Source: Carposina sasakii
Lineage: Eukaryota > Arthropoda > Insecta > Lepidoptera > Carposinidae
Reading direction: 5' to 3'
DNA: 64,000 bases
Assembly (NCBI GenBank): GCA_014607495.2
Contig: CP053167.1
Span: forward strand, 4,898,001 to 4,962,000
Position numbers and translations under genes: made by a program. Positions 43,001 through 52,721 of the stretch are shown here, in pieces (position 1 is the stretch's first letter; each line of letters opens with the position of its first letter). A model generated the notes under the pieces. That model saw only the letters and a list, made by a program, of their open reading frames with translations, ran no database searches and was not told the origin of the DNA.

Positions 43001-44095
43001 TGTCACAGGACCTTGAACACCTAGTAGACCTCCTTGATTAACTACAGGGCCTTGACCCACCCCACCTCCTTGAGAGCCTCCAATACCCCCTACTCCTTGG
43101 TTTGTCACTGGTCCTTGAATACCTAATAGTCCACCTTGGTTTACAACAGGACCCTGGCCTGCTCCACCTCCTTGTCCACCCACTCCTTGGTTTGTTACAA
43201 GTCCCTGAACTGCCAGTAGGCCACCTTCATTTACTACTGGACCTTGACCTGCTCCGCCACCTTGAGAGCCTGCAGAATCTCCTCCAACACCTTGATTTGT
43301 TACCGGTCCTTGAATACCCAATATGCCGCCCTGATTGACAACAGGCCCCTGGCCCGCTCCACCTGCTTGACCACCTCCAACACCTTGATTAGTTACAAGT
43401 CCTTGAACACCCAATAGACCTCCTTGGTTGATTACTGGACCTTGGCCCGCCCCATCTCCTTGAGAGCCTTCAGACCCTTGTCCTTCACCAACTCCCTGGT
43501 TTGTTACTAGCCCCTGAATACCCAACAGGCCGCCCTGGTTTGCTACAGGACCCTGCCCTGCCCCACCTCCTTGGCCACCTCCAACGCCTTGATTTGTTAC
43601 AGGTCCTTGAACTCCTAATAGTCCTCCCTGGTTTACAACTGGGCCTTGGCTTGCTCCACCTCCTTGAAAACTTCCCAATCCTTGTCCAACACCAACGCCT
43701 TGGTTTGTAACAGGCCCTTGGACACCTATAAGACCGCCCTGATTTACAACAGGGCCCTGGCCTGCACCACCTCCCTGGTAACCACCAACACCGCCAACTC
43801 CTTGATTCGTTATCGGTCCCTGAATTCCCAATACTCCTCCCTGGTTTATCACAGGCCCTTGGCCCGCTCCACCTCCTTGTCTTCCAATAACTCCAAATCT
43901 TTGACCACTATCACCTTCAATACTAGATTCATCGAAACTGTTTTCGTCACTATCTAATCTATCGATCAGTCCCGGCACAGTTCTCTGATCAATCAGGCCA
44001 GCCTGATTCCCAGCTGCAACTCCTCGGCCGCGGCCAAACCTCTGGCCCTCCGACACATTTGTTATTAAAAAAACAAGCACCAAATGTAACAACAT
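40016..44095 (-). CDS. Secreted Gly/Gln-rich repetitive protein, about 35 repeats
   Basis: A 1359-residue single-frame gene that I do not recognise. Residues 1-17 form a signal peptide (Leu/Val-rich, then Gln-Arg), so the product should be secreted. An acidic stretch (about 45-62) precedes about 35 tandem units of 30-37 residues, each built from two related half-motifs, 'QGPVVNQGG' and 'QGPVTNQGV', joined by 'LLGI' and a Gly-Gln-Ala linker. Many second half-motifs read QGL instead of QGP. Two breaks in the array carry Tyr/Pro-rich pieces: about 875-935 ('GAIYYPGAVYYT') and 1225-1300, an Arg/Tyr/Phe-rich segment with no repeats. Two units follow before tandem stops TAA TGA. The frame is intact over 4 kb despite the repeats, which argues for selection. 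Silk, cuticle, eggshell or glandular glue are all possible; none is shown. Confidence 0.85.
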   Translation of the reverse strand: MLLHLVLVFLITNVSEGQRFGRGRGVAAGNQAGLIDQRTVPGLIDRLDSDENSFDESSIEGDSGQRFGVIGRQGGGAGQGPVINQGGVLGIQGPITNQGVGGVGGYQGGGAGQGPVVNQGGLIGVQGPVTNQGVGVGQGLGSFQGGGASQGPVVNQGGLLGVQGPVTNQGVGGGQGGGAGQGPVANQGGLLGIQGLVTNQGVGEGQGSEGSQGDGAGQGPVINQGGLLGVQGLVTNQGVGGGQAGGAGQGPVVNQGGILGIQGPVTNQGVGGDSAGSQGGGAGQGPVVNEGGLLAVQGLVTNQGVGGQGGGAGQGPVVNQGGLLGIQGPVTNQGVGGIGGSQGGGVGQGPVVNQGGLLGVQGPVTNQGVGGGQGSGGSQGGGAGQGPVVNQGGLLGVQGLVTNQGVGGQGGGGSQGPVANQGGLLGIQGPVTNQGVGGSQGLGGGQGGGAGQGPVTNQGGLLGIQGLVTNQGVGGVEGGQGGGGGAGQGPVVNQGGLLGVQGPVTNQGVGGGQGSGGSQGGGAGQGPVVNQGGLLGIQGLVTNQGVGGQGGGAAQGPVVNQGGLLGLQGSVTNQVVGGGQGSGSSQGSGAGQGPVVNQGGLLGVQGLVTNQGVGGQGGGPGQGPVVNQGGLLGLQGLIINQGVGAGQGSGSSQGGGAGQNPVVNQGGLLGIQGPVTNQGVGGGQGGGAGQGPIVNQGGLLGIQGLVTNQGVGGVGGGQGGGAGQGPVVNQGGLLGIQGPVTNQGVGGIGGGQGGGAGQGPVVNQGGLLGIQGPVTNQGVRSVGGGQGGGAGQGPVVNQGGLLGIQGPVTNQGVGGQEGGAGQGPIINQGGLLGIQGLITNQGVGGLGSGQGSGVSQGPVINQGGLLGIQGLITNQGVGFGPGGVVYYPVTVSNQGLITNQGLLAIQGPITNQGVGYGKRGAIYYPGAVYYTIGQEGVANQGPVINQGGILGIQGLITNQGVGTGQGIGGPQGGAGQGPVVNQGGLLGIQGLVTNQGVGGGQGGGAGQGPVVNQGGLLGIQGPVTNQAVGLGGGQSDGAVQGPIVNQGGLLGVQGPVTNQGVGLGGGQGGGAGQGPVVNQGGLLGIQGPVTNQGVSLGVGQGGGAGQGPIVNQGGLLGIQGLVTNQGVGGGQGGGAGQGPVVNQGGLLGIQGPVTNQGVGLGGGQGGGAGQGSVINQGGLLGIQGLITNQGVGGIGRQGVGQGPVINQGGLFGIQGPITNQGIGLQGGIYQGQDIYRYGFQWPRNIQVFGRRRSRIGNQGYYYPLNYFRRFSGYPNQAIAFQEYYNNPYNVDAFRRLFDYQRYGVAQGPIVNQGLVAIQGPVTNQGIGGGQEAVAEQGPIINQGGAIAVQGPITNQGVSV

Positions 44096-44146
44096 GTTGC
44101 CTCAACGAGCACACAACGAAACATAAAAAACAACACATTAATGAAT

Positions 44147-44153
44147 TATATAA
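44147..44153 (-). promoter_or_regulatory. TATA box of the repetitive-protein gene
   Basis: On the minus strand, TTATATAA lies about 50 bases upstream of the ATG, giving a predicted transcription start near 44120 and a short 5' UTR. The signal peptide is in the same exon. Confidence 0.6.
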
Positions 44154-46253
44154 GCGTTATTGCGTGCCTAAAAAAATTATATCTTTGTTAGAAATTCTAA
44201 ATAAATCTGATATCTGTGAATAATGATTATTAAACTGACCTAATTGAATATTAAATTATTTATAAATGAGCTTCATGATAATAATTAGACATTATGAAAA
44301 ATCGACGTGTCATTTGTAATTTTACGATTTTTTAGGATAAAAGAAAATATTTTACTTATTTTCGTCGAAAATATCGCTGAACTGACCAAGTCCAAGAATA
44401 TATTTACTCGCAACAACAGAATAAAAAACTTATTAATTTTACGCATAACTGATAAGGCAATTTCGTTCAATTTTTTTACTACTTTACATACATCTGACAT
44501 AGTCTATGAAAGCATTTAGGTGTGTAATTATTTTTCAAATATTCCAGCTAGTAGATATAGAGGCATTTTGAAAAACATAGTTTAATTTATTATACCACGT
44601 ATAATCTCAATTGGTAAGCGGATCGTTAAAGGTCGATCCCAATACGAGATCTTATGCTGTATGTTGTTTAATAATTATACAAAAATCTGGAAAGAGATAC
44701 CACGTCTGAAGTTTTATGAGAAGTACAGCTATGCATTCAACCGTGAATGTATGCCACGTAACATACGTAATAGTGGATGGTTCGTAGTATAAATTATGTT
44801 TTAGGGCAAATATAGTCGTGAATGACTTTGCCCATACAAATCGGGATTGACCTTTCATAGTGTTATAAATTGCTGCATTTAAAAAAACATTTTCCTATAA
44901 GAAAATCTATTGACAAATGGTATAATATTGTCTAAATGCGGATTCTGCATTTTATTTCCAAACTTTTTGCAACTTCTGACCAAACTCTTTGGGGGATAAT
45001 GGGCGTGACTATATGTATGAAAATTAATTTTAGATAACGCGTTTGTATAGCGTTGCTATACTCTATATAATTTGAAGACCATGACCGTACTACGCCTTCT
45101 CCTACCTTAGGCTGGGCCCTTCATACTTGATTGAACTTGAATATAATTCGATTGGACTTAAATGTGTAGACTTCATTATAATAACGCCCAATCCAAATAT
45201 GATCCGTTCAAATAAATTTAATTTCTATCGGTTCCTAATATAGGTATCGTTGGTTACAGTAGAAATATATGCAAATTTATGTCTATTGGGTATGCTAAGC
45301 AGGTTTACAATAACTATATGTATTCTAACATTTGATCTATTTTAGTGGTATAAAATAAATAAATAAATAAATGTATATGTATATTTTTGGCAACAATTTT
45401 TCACTGTATCGAACAAAGCTCGAACCTCTTGACAATCCGTAACGTTCAAATTCAAAAAATTGCATGAGTGTTATTTTACAATGGTATGGTCTACCCTTGG
45501 TATGGTCTCTCCTTTTAGGTTCAAAAACCTGTCGAGACGTAACTGTTATGCAAGCCAAGTGTATGAGATTTGACAATAATGTGATGATACGAAGGGTGTT
45601 TGCCCTACTGTAGGGCAATCGCGATAAATGACAACATTTCTACCTTTCAACGGAACATTTTTGGTTATGGTTTAGTTTTGGTTTCGCTGTTTATTTGACA
45701 GCATTTCAGAGATTTTCAAAGCCTCTCTTTTGGCTCGCATTACGTTTTTGGCTGTGGTTTAGTTTTGGAAAATACGTTGCACACACTTTTAGATCAATTC
45801 GGAAACCAAAATTGCAAGCTACTACAAAAGAAATATTTATCGGATCAAAGATCTATGTCAATCAGATGTCAATAGAGTCGTGCTACTTACTTTTGTTAAC
45901 CGGCTACAAGAAAGAGGTTCTCAATTAATTTGTACTTTCATATTTTTAAAGCATACTAACATATTACGCCATATACAGGTTAAGCCTAATGTATCAATAA
46001 CAATTAACATGATTGATGAATACTTTACATGTAAAATTGATTTTAATTGAATCGAACTTAAATAAATATCTAATTATATGTAACTGCAATAAATATGCTT
46101 GGATTGCGTCAATAGTAAAGTATAGCGCGGGTATCGAGTATTTAATTACGTTGCTATAAAACAGAAAAACATCTTTTATTTAAAACTTTTTCAATGATAA
46201 ATTTTCTTATAAAAATTATTAATTTATTATATTTTTAAAGAAATGAAAAAAAT
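44154..46253. other. Upstream region of the repetitive-protein gene, no other gene seen
   Basis: AT-rich. A degenerate Rep-C-like tail ('gggcgtgactatatgtatg') lies near 45001-45020. Short open frames here show no domains. Confidence 0.5.
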
Positions 46254-46330
46254 CCTCACCCGAGTGGGACTCGAACCCACGACCTCTAGCAAATTTTCTA
46301 GTCCGTATTATTTGACACTAAGCTCACCCT
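46254..46330 (-). repeat. tRNA-like SINE fragment
   Basis: On the minus strand it has a good T-arm/B-box ('gtgggttcgagtcccac') followed by 'tcgggtgagg' and a D-arm-like 'gggtgagcttagtg'. The middle is too diverged for a tRNA gene. It is related to SINE-T but not the same copy type. Confidence 0.55.
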
Positions 46331-46802
46331 TTTTATTACAATGACCTAATATTTATTTAACATTAAACTAAAGTTAAATCTGTTATTTTATCAAGTACGT
46401 ACATTTTACATTATTGTATGTATGTATGTATTATACTCGTATTGTTATATTAACTTTTTATTAAAGCCATCTAAAAAATTGTTAGACTTCTCTCCTTCTT
46501 TTTAATTAAAATTATCGTCATGTAAAAGTAATAATAGTTATTATGTAGGTAGAGTAGGTGCTTGAATATAATATTGTATGCTTTTAAATAGTACTATTTC
46601 CGCTATTTTATCAGGTTAGTAATATTATGCCTTATATAATTTTCCTTCAAACAATAATATGTAAATATGTATTCTCCGGTGTTTTGATTAAAAGAGAACG
46701 TTCCGTTATGTATGAAGATTTTAAGACCACTCCAATAATTTACTACAAATTCTACTTTATTTAGGATATCTTAGACATCCCAATTAGAAGGTCGTGGTAT
46801 TT
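46331..46802. other. Intergenic DNA, no gene seen
   Basis: No supported gene. Confidence 0.55.
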
Positions 46803-47887
46803 TTAGGGTTCCGTACCTCAAAAGGAAAAAACGGAACCCTTATAGGATCACTTTGTTGTCCGTCTGTCCGTCCGTCCGTCTGTCAAGACCCTTTTTCTCA
46901 GGAACGCGTGGAGGTATGAAGCTGAAATTTATATCAATTACTCAGGTCTACTGTCCCTTGAAGCTGTGAAAAAATTAAACTTCTAAGCCAACGCAATCAA
47001 AAGATACAGCCGTTTATGCCGCAAATTTTCGACACTTGCAAGGGAATCAAAACCTACAGGGTGCTTCCCGTGAACTCAGAATCTTGAAATTTGGTACGAA
47101 GCGACGTCTTATAGCATAGATAAAGGAAAAATTACGAAAACCATAAATTTTTAGTTACATCACATAATATATTTTTTTTAAATAATTTTAAACTTACTAC
47201 CCATTTCCTCATAAACGCGTAGAGGTATTAAATTGAAATTCATACCAAATACTCAGGTCTATAATACCTTTAAGCTGTAGCAAAATCAAACTTCTATGTC
47301 AACGCAATCAAAAGAAACAGCAATTTAAGCTGCATATTTTGAAACTCGCAAGTACTCGCAAGGGAATCAAAACCTAAAGGGTACTTCCAGTCGACCTAGA
47401 ATCTTGAAATTTGGCATGAAGCAACGTTTTATAGCACACATAAAGGAAAAATTCCGAAAACCTTAAATTTTTAGTTACATTACAAAATATATATTTTTTA
47501 ATAAATTTAAGGTCTGGTTCAAATTTAATACTTAATTAATATTTTTGAACCAGATTTCTAAATAGTGACTAAAAAACTTAGTAAATAAATAACTTTAATA
47601 AAAGAACTTTCGCAAGTCTGCTGCAAGGCTAGTATAAGTGTTTCAGTTATATTATAGATAAATGATATGTGTTAATATAAAATAAAGGATTACTTAAACG
47701 ATAAAGAGATCTTTGTCTTAAATTTATGCTCCTCCATCTTTCCCCATTGTAATATTATGAATTTCATTTTGCAATAAAAATACCATAGTTATGACTCGAT
47801 TGTCGTAATGAACGAACTTTGTAAACCTTGCAGGTTTGTACGGAACCCTCGGTGCGCGAGTCCGACTCGCACTTGGCCGGTTTTTTT
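46803..47887. repeat. 1.1-kb dispersed element with duplicated core
   Basis: Begins 'tagggttccgtacctcaaaa' and ends 'cggaaccctcggtgcgcgag', 'cacttggccgg' and a T run, a pattern common in lepidopteran genomes. A unit of about 300 bp is present twice in tandem (about 46900-47185 and 47207-47500), each with 'caacgcaatcaaaaga', 'aagggaatcaaaacct' and 'tttttagttacat'. It has no coding capacity. The ends share GGTTCCGTA/ACGGAACC inverted bases. Confidence 0.8.
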
Positions 47888-48080
47888 CTAAAAATATAGC
47901 TTAAATATTATAATTTCTGTTCTAATGGGTATCGTGTTATTTTGTGTGTAATTTAGTTTATCCGTCTACCATTTAGAGAAATATAAAATATGCTCCAATA
48001 GACATAGTTACTTTACAATATTCATTCGACTAATGGTGAAATAATACACAAAATTTTCGCATTTATCCTTTTTTAATTAT

Positions 48081-51000
48081 TCAAATAAGCTTGAGTCCGA
48101 AATCACACAGCGCATACTGGATGAACGTAGCCAAGTAGAACGGAGCTGTTGTTATGAGGGTTTCCTGAACATTCAGAGGTATGTTAGCGAGGATATCGAA
48201 GAATGTTCGGCGAACCAGAAAATCTGCAAAAAAAAGTAATACTTATCTAATATATAGACTTTTTATTTAAGTAGGTATAAGACGTTAGGTATATACGACA
48301 GTTAAAATTTAATATTGCAGAAAACCAACATGAAATAATGGTTTCGAATATGTTTTTTTCATGTAGTCGTAACGTTTCAGTTTTCTGCTAACCCTAATTC
48401 TAATTGTACAAACTTTTAACTCTAGGTTTCAAGTTTTTCTGAGTATACTGCGTTGTAAAGTAACTAATATTTGCCAAAATTTCAAAGAGTACCTTCTTAA
48501 AGTTATTTAAAAAATTATGTAGTGATTCATTTCGAAATTAGGTACATGCCACGCTCCTATAATCTACTATACAGGGTGTAACAAAAAGGCTGTGTTAAGC
48601 GAAAAGCTATCTAAATAGCCCACTATAGAGAACCTATATTTTGAAAATTTCAGACTCATAATCACATTTTTATTTTTCCAGATAGTATGATGAATTTCTA
48701 AACAACTCAAGAATGTTCATACAATCTTGAAAAATAAAAATGTGATTTAAAGTCTCAATTTTTGGAAATAGGTTCTCTATAGTGGGCTATTTACATAGCT
48801 TTTCGCTTAACATACCCTTTCTGTTACACCCTGTATACCCACGGCTGCGCTCACAGAATGGGGTAGCTAAATCAAGGTACAGGATCATAATATAGATTCC
48901 ACAGCCACGTTTAGCAGTACACGGACAGATTTTAATGAAATTTGCTAATTAATCACCTAAGATAACGAAGGAGCTTCTTAGTCGACATTTACGACATGAA
49001 CGGAAGAAGACGCAGAGCTGGTATTCCGTGACGCTCCGCATCAGCACGGCATAATCTTCTATGCATCTATTATATTCATTTTGTGATTTTTACCTTTTTA
49101 TTGGTACCCAAAAACATAATTATTTCACTAAAAGGGCAAATACCTGAGTCTGCTACCGCTCCAGGCCCAATAATAAACTTGGGTGATGTATTCACATAAG
49201 CAAAGACCTCCATGTCTTTTAACTGCAGATGTTTTACATCAGGTATGACGCCAGTAATTATCACTGAATCTAAAACAAATAACCTATTATTTACATGCAA
49301 AATACAATTAAATACTTACGAATTACAAAGAATATGGTAATCAGTGGGTGTGGATAGGTGTGTTTTTGTTAGTCATTGTAATTATGTAGGTACGTATCTA
49401 TACGTCATAGTGATGATATCTATACTACTTATAGTGGCATATGAGTTCCCTGAAAAGTCTAAGGGAGAACAAAGGATAAGAATAGATGATTTCCCGAAAT
49501 TCCCACCGGAGCAGGAGAAAAATTACAACGTAATTTAAAAGAGATGGTAAAATTCGTCATCCGAGTTAAGTGACCCGATAGCTCAGTTGGTAGAGCGATG
49601 CACGGAATGCGAATTCAAATCTCACTCGGGTGAAAAAAAAATTTCTATTAATATTTTATAAGAAAAATTACATAGAAATACTAACCGTAAGTCACATTCA
49701 TGTAATCCCCCGTGATTATTGGTTTTTTAGCTGTCCTATGGAATGTGAATTCAGCGTATTTGCAGTAAACATTTATTCTTCGAAATACAACTGATATTAC
49801 TGCTTTATCTGTTTCCTTGTTTATACTGAAAAATATAAAATATTTATTTATATCTGTACATCTCAACTATACCCTCAAAATTGGTCAGAAGTGGCAGCAT
49901 GTGGTCCTATCGGCCCTTGGTGCTCTGCCTGCCCCGTAAGGCGTGATTATATGTATGTATGTATGTAATATATATCTGTTGACACTCAAGGTTGAAATGC
50001 GAAGAATATGTTTACTCCCTAACGAGAATGCCTCAAAGGTCTTCACTTCATATACACATATTCCTATAAACACAACTGTGGTCCCAAAATAAAGAGTGAG
50101 GAAGCCAGAACTAATACTAGCTATTACTAGATCATTAAGGAGATACTATAGCCACTTTTAGCATAGCTGGGACAGATCTAATTTAGCAGTGATAAATTGC
50201 TAGCTTATCGCCTGAGTGATCGCATGAGTCGACGATATGCACGAAATAAGATGCAGCTGATGTATTCTGGTGAAACCCACCACAGGTACCCAGTTCAGCC
50301 AAAATATTTGAAGGTTGATGGAAAGAATCAAGATTACTGATTAAGATCATCATCATCATCAGCCTATTGCAGTCCACTGCTGGACGTAGGGCTCTCCCAG
50401 GGCACGCCAAAAGACTGCCATGGGGGTTATTTGCCCATAGTCACCACGCTGGGCAGGCGGGTTGGTGACCGCAGTTTGTATTTTGGACAACGTTGTCAAC
50501 ACGGAAGGCGCTGCTGCCCACCTTACGGGTATCGAATTCCCCCTTTATCGCCTTAATCGCCTCGTACGATACCCACGGGCAGACATGAGGTGGTACGATT
50601 GATTTAGATAACTTACTAAAATTCCAGAATCCTCCCATTAAGGCCCTTGACTTCGGCATCATACTCCGTGATGGTCAAATTGGCGGTAGACAAGTAGATG
50701 GCGCTGGGGGGACGCTTAAAGGGATCCGGTACTGGACCATATACTTTTTTGCATCGAGAATTCTGAACGAAATAGTTTCGGACGCAGTACAATCCGTTTC
50801 CAGAACATGGCCATTCCAAGTTATCCATATCTACTCGTACTGGAATAGAAATAAAATCATCATCATTACTCATCATTTACAGCCCTGAGAAGTCCACTTC
50901 GCGGTGACCTTCCCACGCTGCGTTTGCCGATACGTGGTATCCACTCTAGAACTTTTCGACTCCAGTTCTTCGAGCTATGTGCCCTGCCCATTACCACTTC

Positions 51001-51948
51001 AGCTTGTTGGACCGTTGAGCTATGTCGGTGATCTTTGTACGTCTGCGGATCTCCTCATTTCTGATTCAATCATAAATAAATAAATAATAAATAAACGAGA
51101 AATAAAATAAAGTAGGGAATATTTGATTTGAATTGAAAATAATAATCAGTTGAGATAAATAAGTAAAATGTGAGAAAGTTATTTAGGTATTTGGATGTTT
51201 GTTCCTTTTACATGCGAAAACACTAAACGAGTTTTGATAAAACTTGGCAATTATCTAACTTTAGATTACGCTTAGATTTATTAACATGTCCCAAAATGGG
51301 GTAGCCATCAGAACCGCAGGGTTGTAAAGAATATCTCACAGTCACGTTTAGCGGGGACGAGAGAATTACAGAGGTTTTTAGTCCACTTTTAGGACATGCG
51401 CAAAAGTAGATGCAGTGGAGGCTTCACGAAAAAAACTTTTATAATTTAGAAGATTTCTTTAAGTGTAGGAACAAAGATAACTAGGTACCAATTATTATTT
51501 GACATTGTAATGATAAATTTAATTTAATGTAGTTTAGTTTACTTTATAATTTGCATGCTAAGTTTAATTGGCTAGACATAGGGACAATTTTTTATATGTG
51601 ACATCTTAATTTACTATGTTTAATTGCAAATAAAGATTTATCTTATCTTATCTTGATAAGGCTCGCATCAGCATGGGAATAAATAAAGGCATTTGTTTCG
51701 AAAACCTTACCTGTATCGTAACTAGTTGCAGAATTAAAATGCGATTGAATATTCAGTAGTGGAACATCGGGTACTTCCATGGACGTTGCCCCCTTAGCAG
51801 ATATCGGTTTTGGCTGTCCAACCTTAGGTCGTAAAATCAATTTCGTTGGAATCGGAACTCCCAGAAACGGTGACACAAATGGTGCAACTTTTAATGTAGA
51901 CACTGATAATATAATTAAAAGTACTGTTACTAATACTGCAGACTTCAT
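48081..51948 (-). CDS. JHBP/takeout-like secreted protein, gene B (five exons)
   Basis: Exons, minus strand: 51948-51711, 50839-50617, 49825-49686, 49269-49144 and 48223-48081. All introns are GT...AG and the frame joins to 289 residues. A signal peptide at residues 1-20 is followed by a Pro/Lys-rich N-terminal extension of about 60 residues not found in gene A. The next exon has the C-x6-C pair typical of juvenile-hormone-binding/takeout proteins ('CSGNGLYC') and 'DAEVKGLNGRILEF', matching the family's beta-strand pattern. The product should be an extracellular carrier of small hydrophobic ligands; the ligand is unknown. The start at 51948 is chosen because an earlier in-frame ATG (52017) lies upstream of the predicted transcription start. 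Introns hold MITE-F, SINE-T and Rep-A/B/C copies. Confidence 0.72.
48572..48833. repeat. MITE-F, copy 1 (in intron 4 of gene B)
   Basis: CAGGGTGTAACAAAAAGG... with terminal inverted repeats of about 70 bp and TA on both sides (48570-48571, 48834-48835). Tc1/mariner-type non-autonomous element is the likely class. Copy 2 is at 57077-57316. Confidence 0.82.
48838..49052 (+). repeat. Rep-A, near full length (intron 4 of gene B)
   Basis: 'cacggctgcgctcacagaat', 'ccacagccacgtttagcag', 'agcttcttagtcgacattta' and 'gctccgcatcagcacgg'. Confidence 0.75.
49508..49660 (+). repeat. SINE-T, copy 2 (intron 3 of gene B)
   Basis: Leader 'gagatggtaaaattcgtcat', D-arm 'tagctcagttggtagagcg' and 'ttcaaatctcactcgggtga'. 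Shorter than copy 1 by a few bases before the T-arm. Confidence 0.75.
49857..49962 (+). repeat. Rep-C (intron 2 of gene B)
   Basis: 'ctcaaaattggtcagaagtg', 'cctatcggcccttggtgctc', then (TATG)n. Confidence 0.78.
50060..50285 (+). repeat. Rep-A, near full length (intron 2 of gene B)
   Basis: Diverged copy with 'agccacttttagcatagctg', 'ttgctagcttatcgcctgag' and 'agatgcagctgatgtattct'. Confidence 0.7.
50358..50590 (+). repeat. Rep-B (intron 2 of gene B)
   Basis: 'cagcctattgcagtccactg', 'ttgcccatagtcaccacgct' and 'cctcgtacgatacccacggg'. Ends shortly before the exon 2 donor. Confidence 0.8.
51290..51425 (+). repeat. Rep-A, diverged (intron 1 of gene B)
   Basis: 'ccaaaatggggtagccatca', 'cacagtcacgtttagcggg' and 'aagtagatgcagtgg'. 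Confidence 0.65.
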
Positions 51949-52007
51949 TTTTAAGGTATTTGATATTTTCAGTAAATCGTTGTTAGAAGAAATATCTATT
52001 GCTACTA

Positions 52008-52043
52008 ACTGAATCAACTCCAGTGCAATTAGTTCTACTTATA
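52008..52043 (-). promoter_or_regulatory. Core promoter of gene B
   Basis: TATAAGT at 52043-52037 and an arthropod initiator TCAGT at 52012-52008 are about 30 bases apart on the minus strand, the expected spacing. The 5' UTR would be about 60 nt. Confidence 0.65.
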
Positions 52044-52721
52044 CTATTGTTTATTTATTGCATCACAGTTTTTGAAGATAATAATGATGTTTAGCTTTTG
52101 ATGTTTTATAATAAACTAATATTTTATCGACATAAGTGAAAGTATTATTTGTATTTTTTATGATGTCATTTGATCACAGCATTTGATGCAATTATAGGGT
52201 GTTATTAAAACCACGGTAAATACACTTATTTATACCTATTAGTTGATGTACCTACTATGTTACAGAATAGATTTCTTTTATCTATGTTATATTATTAAAC
52301 AAGGTAAAAGAAATCTATTCATTATCTTAAAATGAAACCACAATAATTTAATCACTCACACACACTATGAAGGTATATTATACAAGTAAATAATTTTAAC
52401 AAATGACAGAATGACTTAGGTACCCAAATTGCACATTATACATCATAATAACCAATATTAAAATAATTAACATTGAATAACAAATATTTAACAAACATGT
52501 ATAATAATAATAACATTTATTTGGTTAACAAATAAATAAACGTCAGAGCCCATTGAAAACATAACATTTTTTTCTATATTTAAACGCTTAACGTGTTTTC
52601 AATAAAGGCTACTCGTATCAGTGTAAATACCTACATATTAAAAAATTAATAAGTGGAGTCTAAAAAATCAACAAACAAAAATGTTTTATCAATCGACTTT
52701 TGTTAATAAACTCTGATCAAA
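52044..52721. other. Intergenic region between genes A and B
   Basis: No gene. It contains a 16-bp perfect inverted repeat (52265-52280 with 52305-52320, loop 24). A TTTATT at 52516-52521 could be the poly(A) signal of gene A on the minus strand. Confidence 0.55.

Noticed and set aside
41168..43957. Several long open frames on the plus strand opposite the repetitive-protein gene, one Leu/Gly-rich over 190 codons
   Set aside because: They are by-products of the tandem repeat and its codon bias. They have no signal peptide logic, no promoter on that strand and change frame between repeats.
45337..45928. Short frames around a duplicated 'tggtttagttttgg' motif as coding
   Set aside because: No recognisable domains and no consistent codon pattern; the local duplication is short.
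51949..52017. An upstream ATG at 52017 as the start of gene B
   Set aside because: It lies upstream of the predicted transcription start (initiator near 52010) and would bury the signal peptide 23 residues inside the protein.
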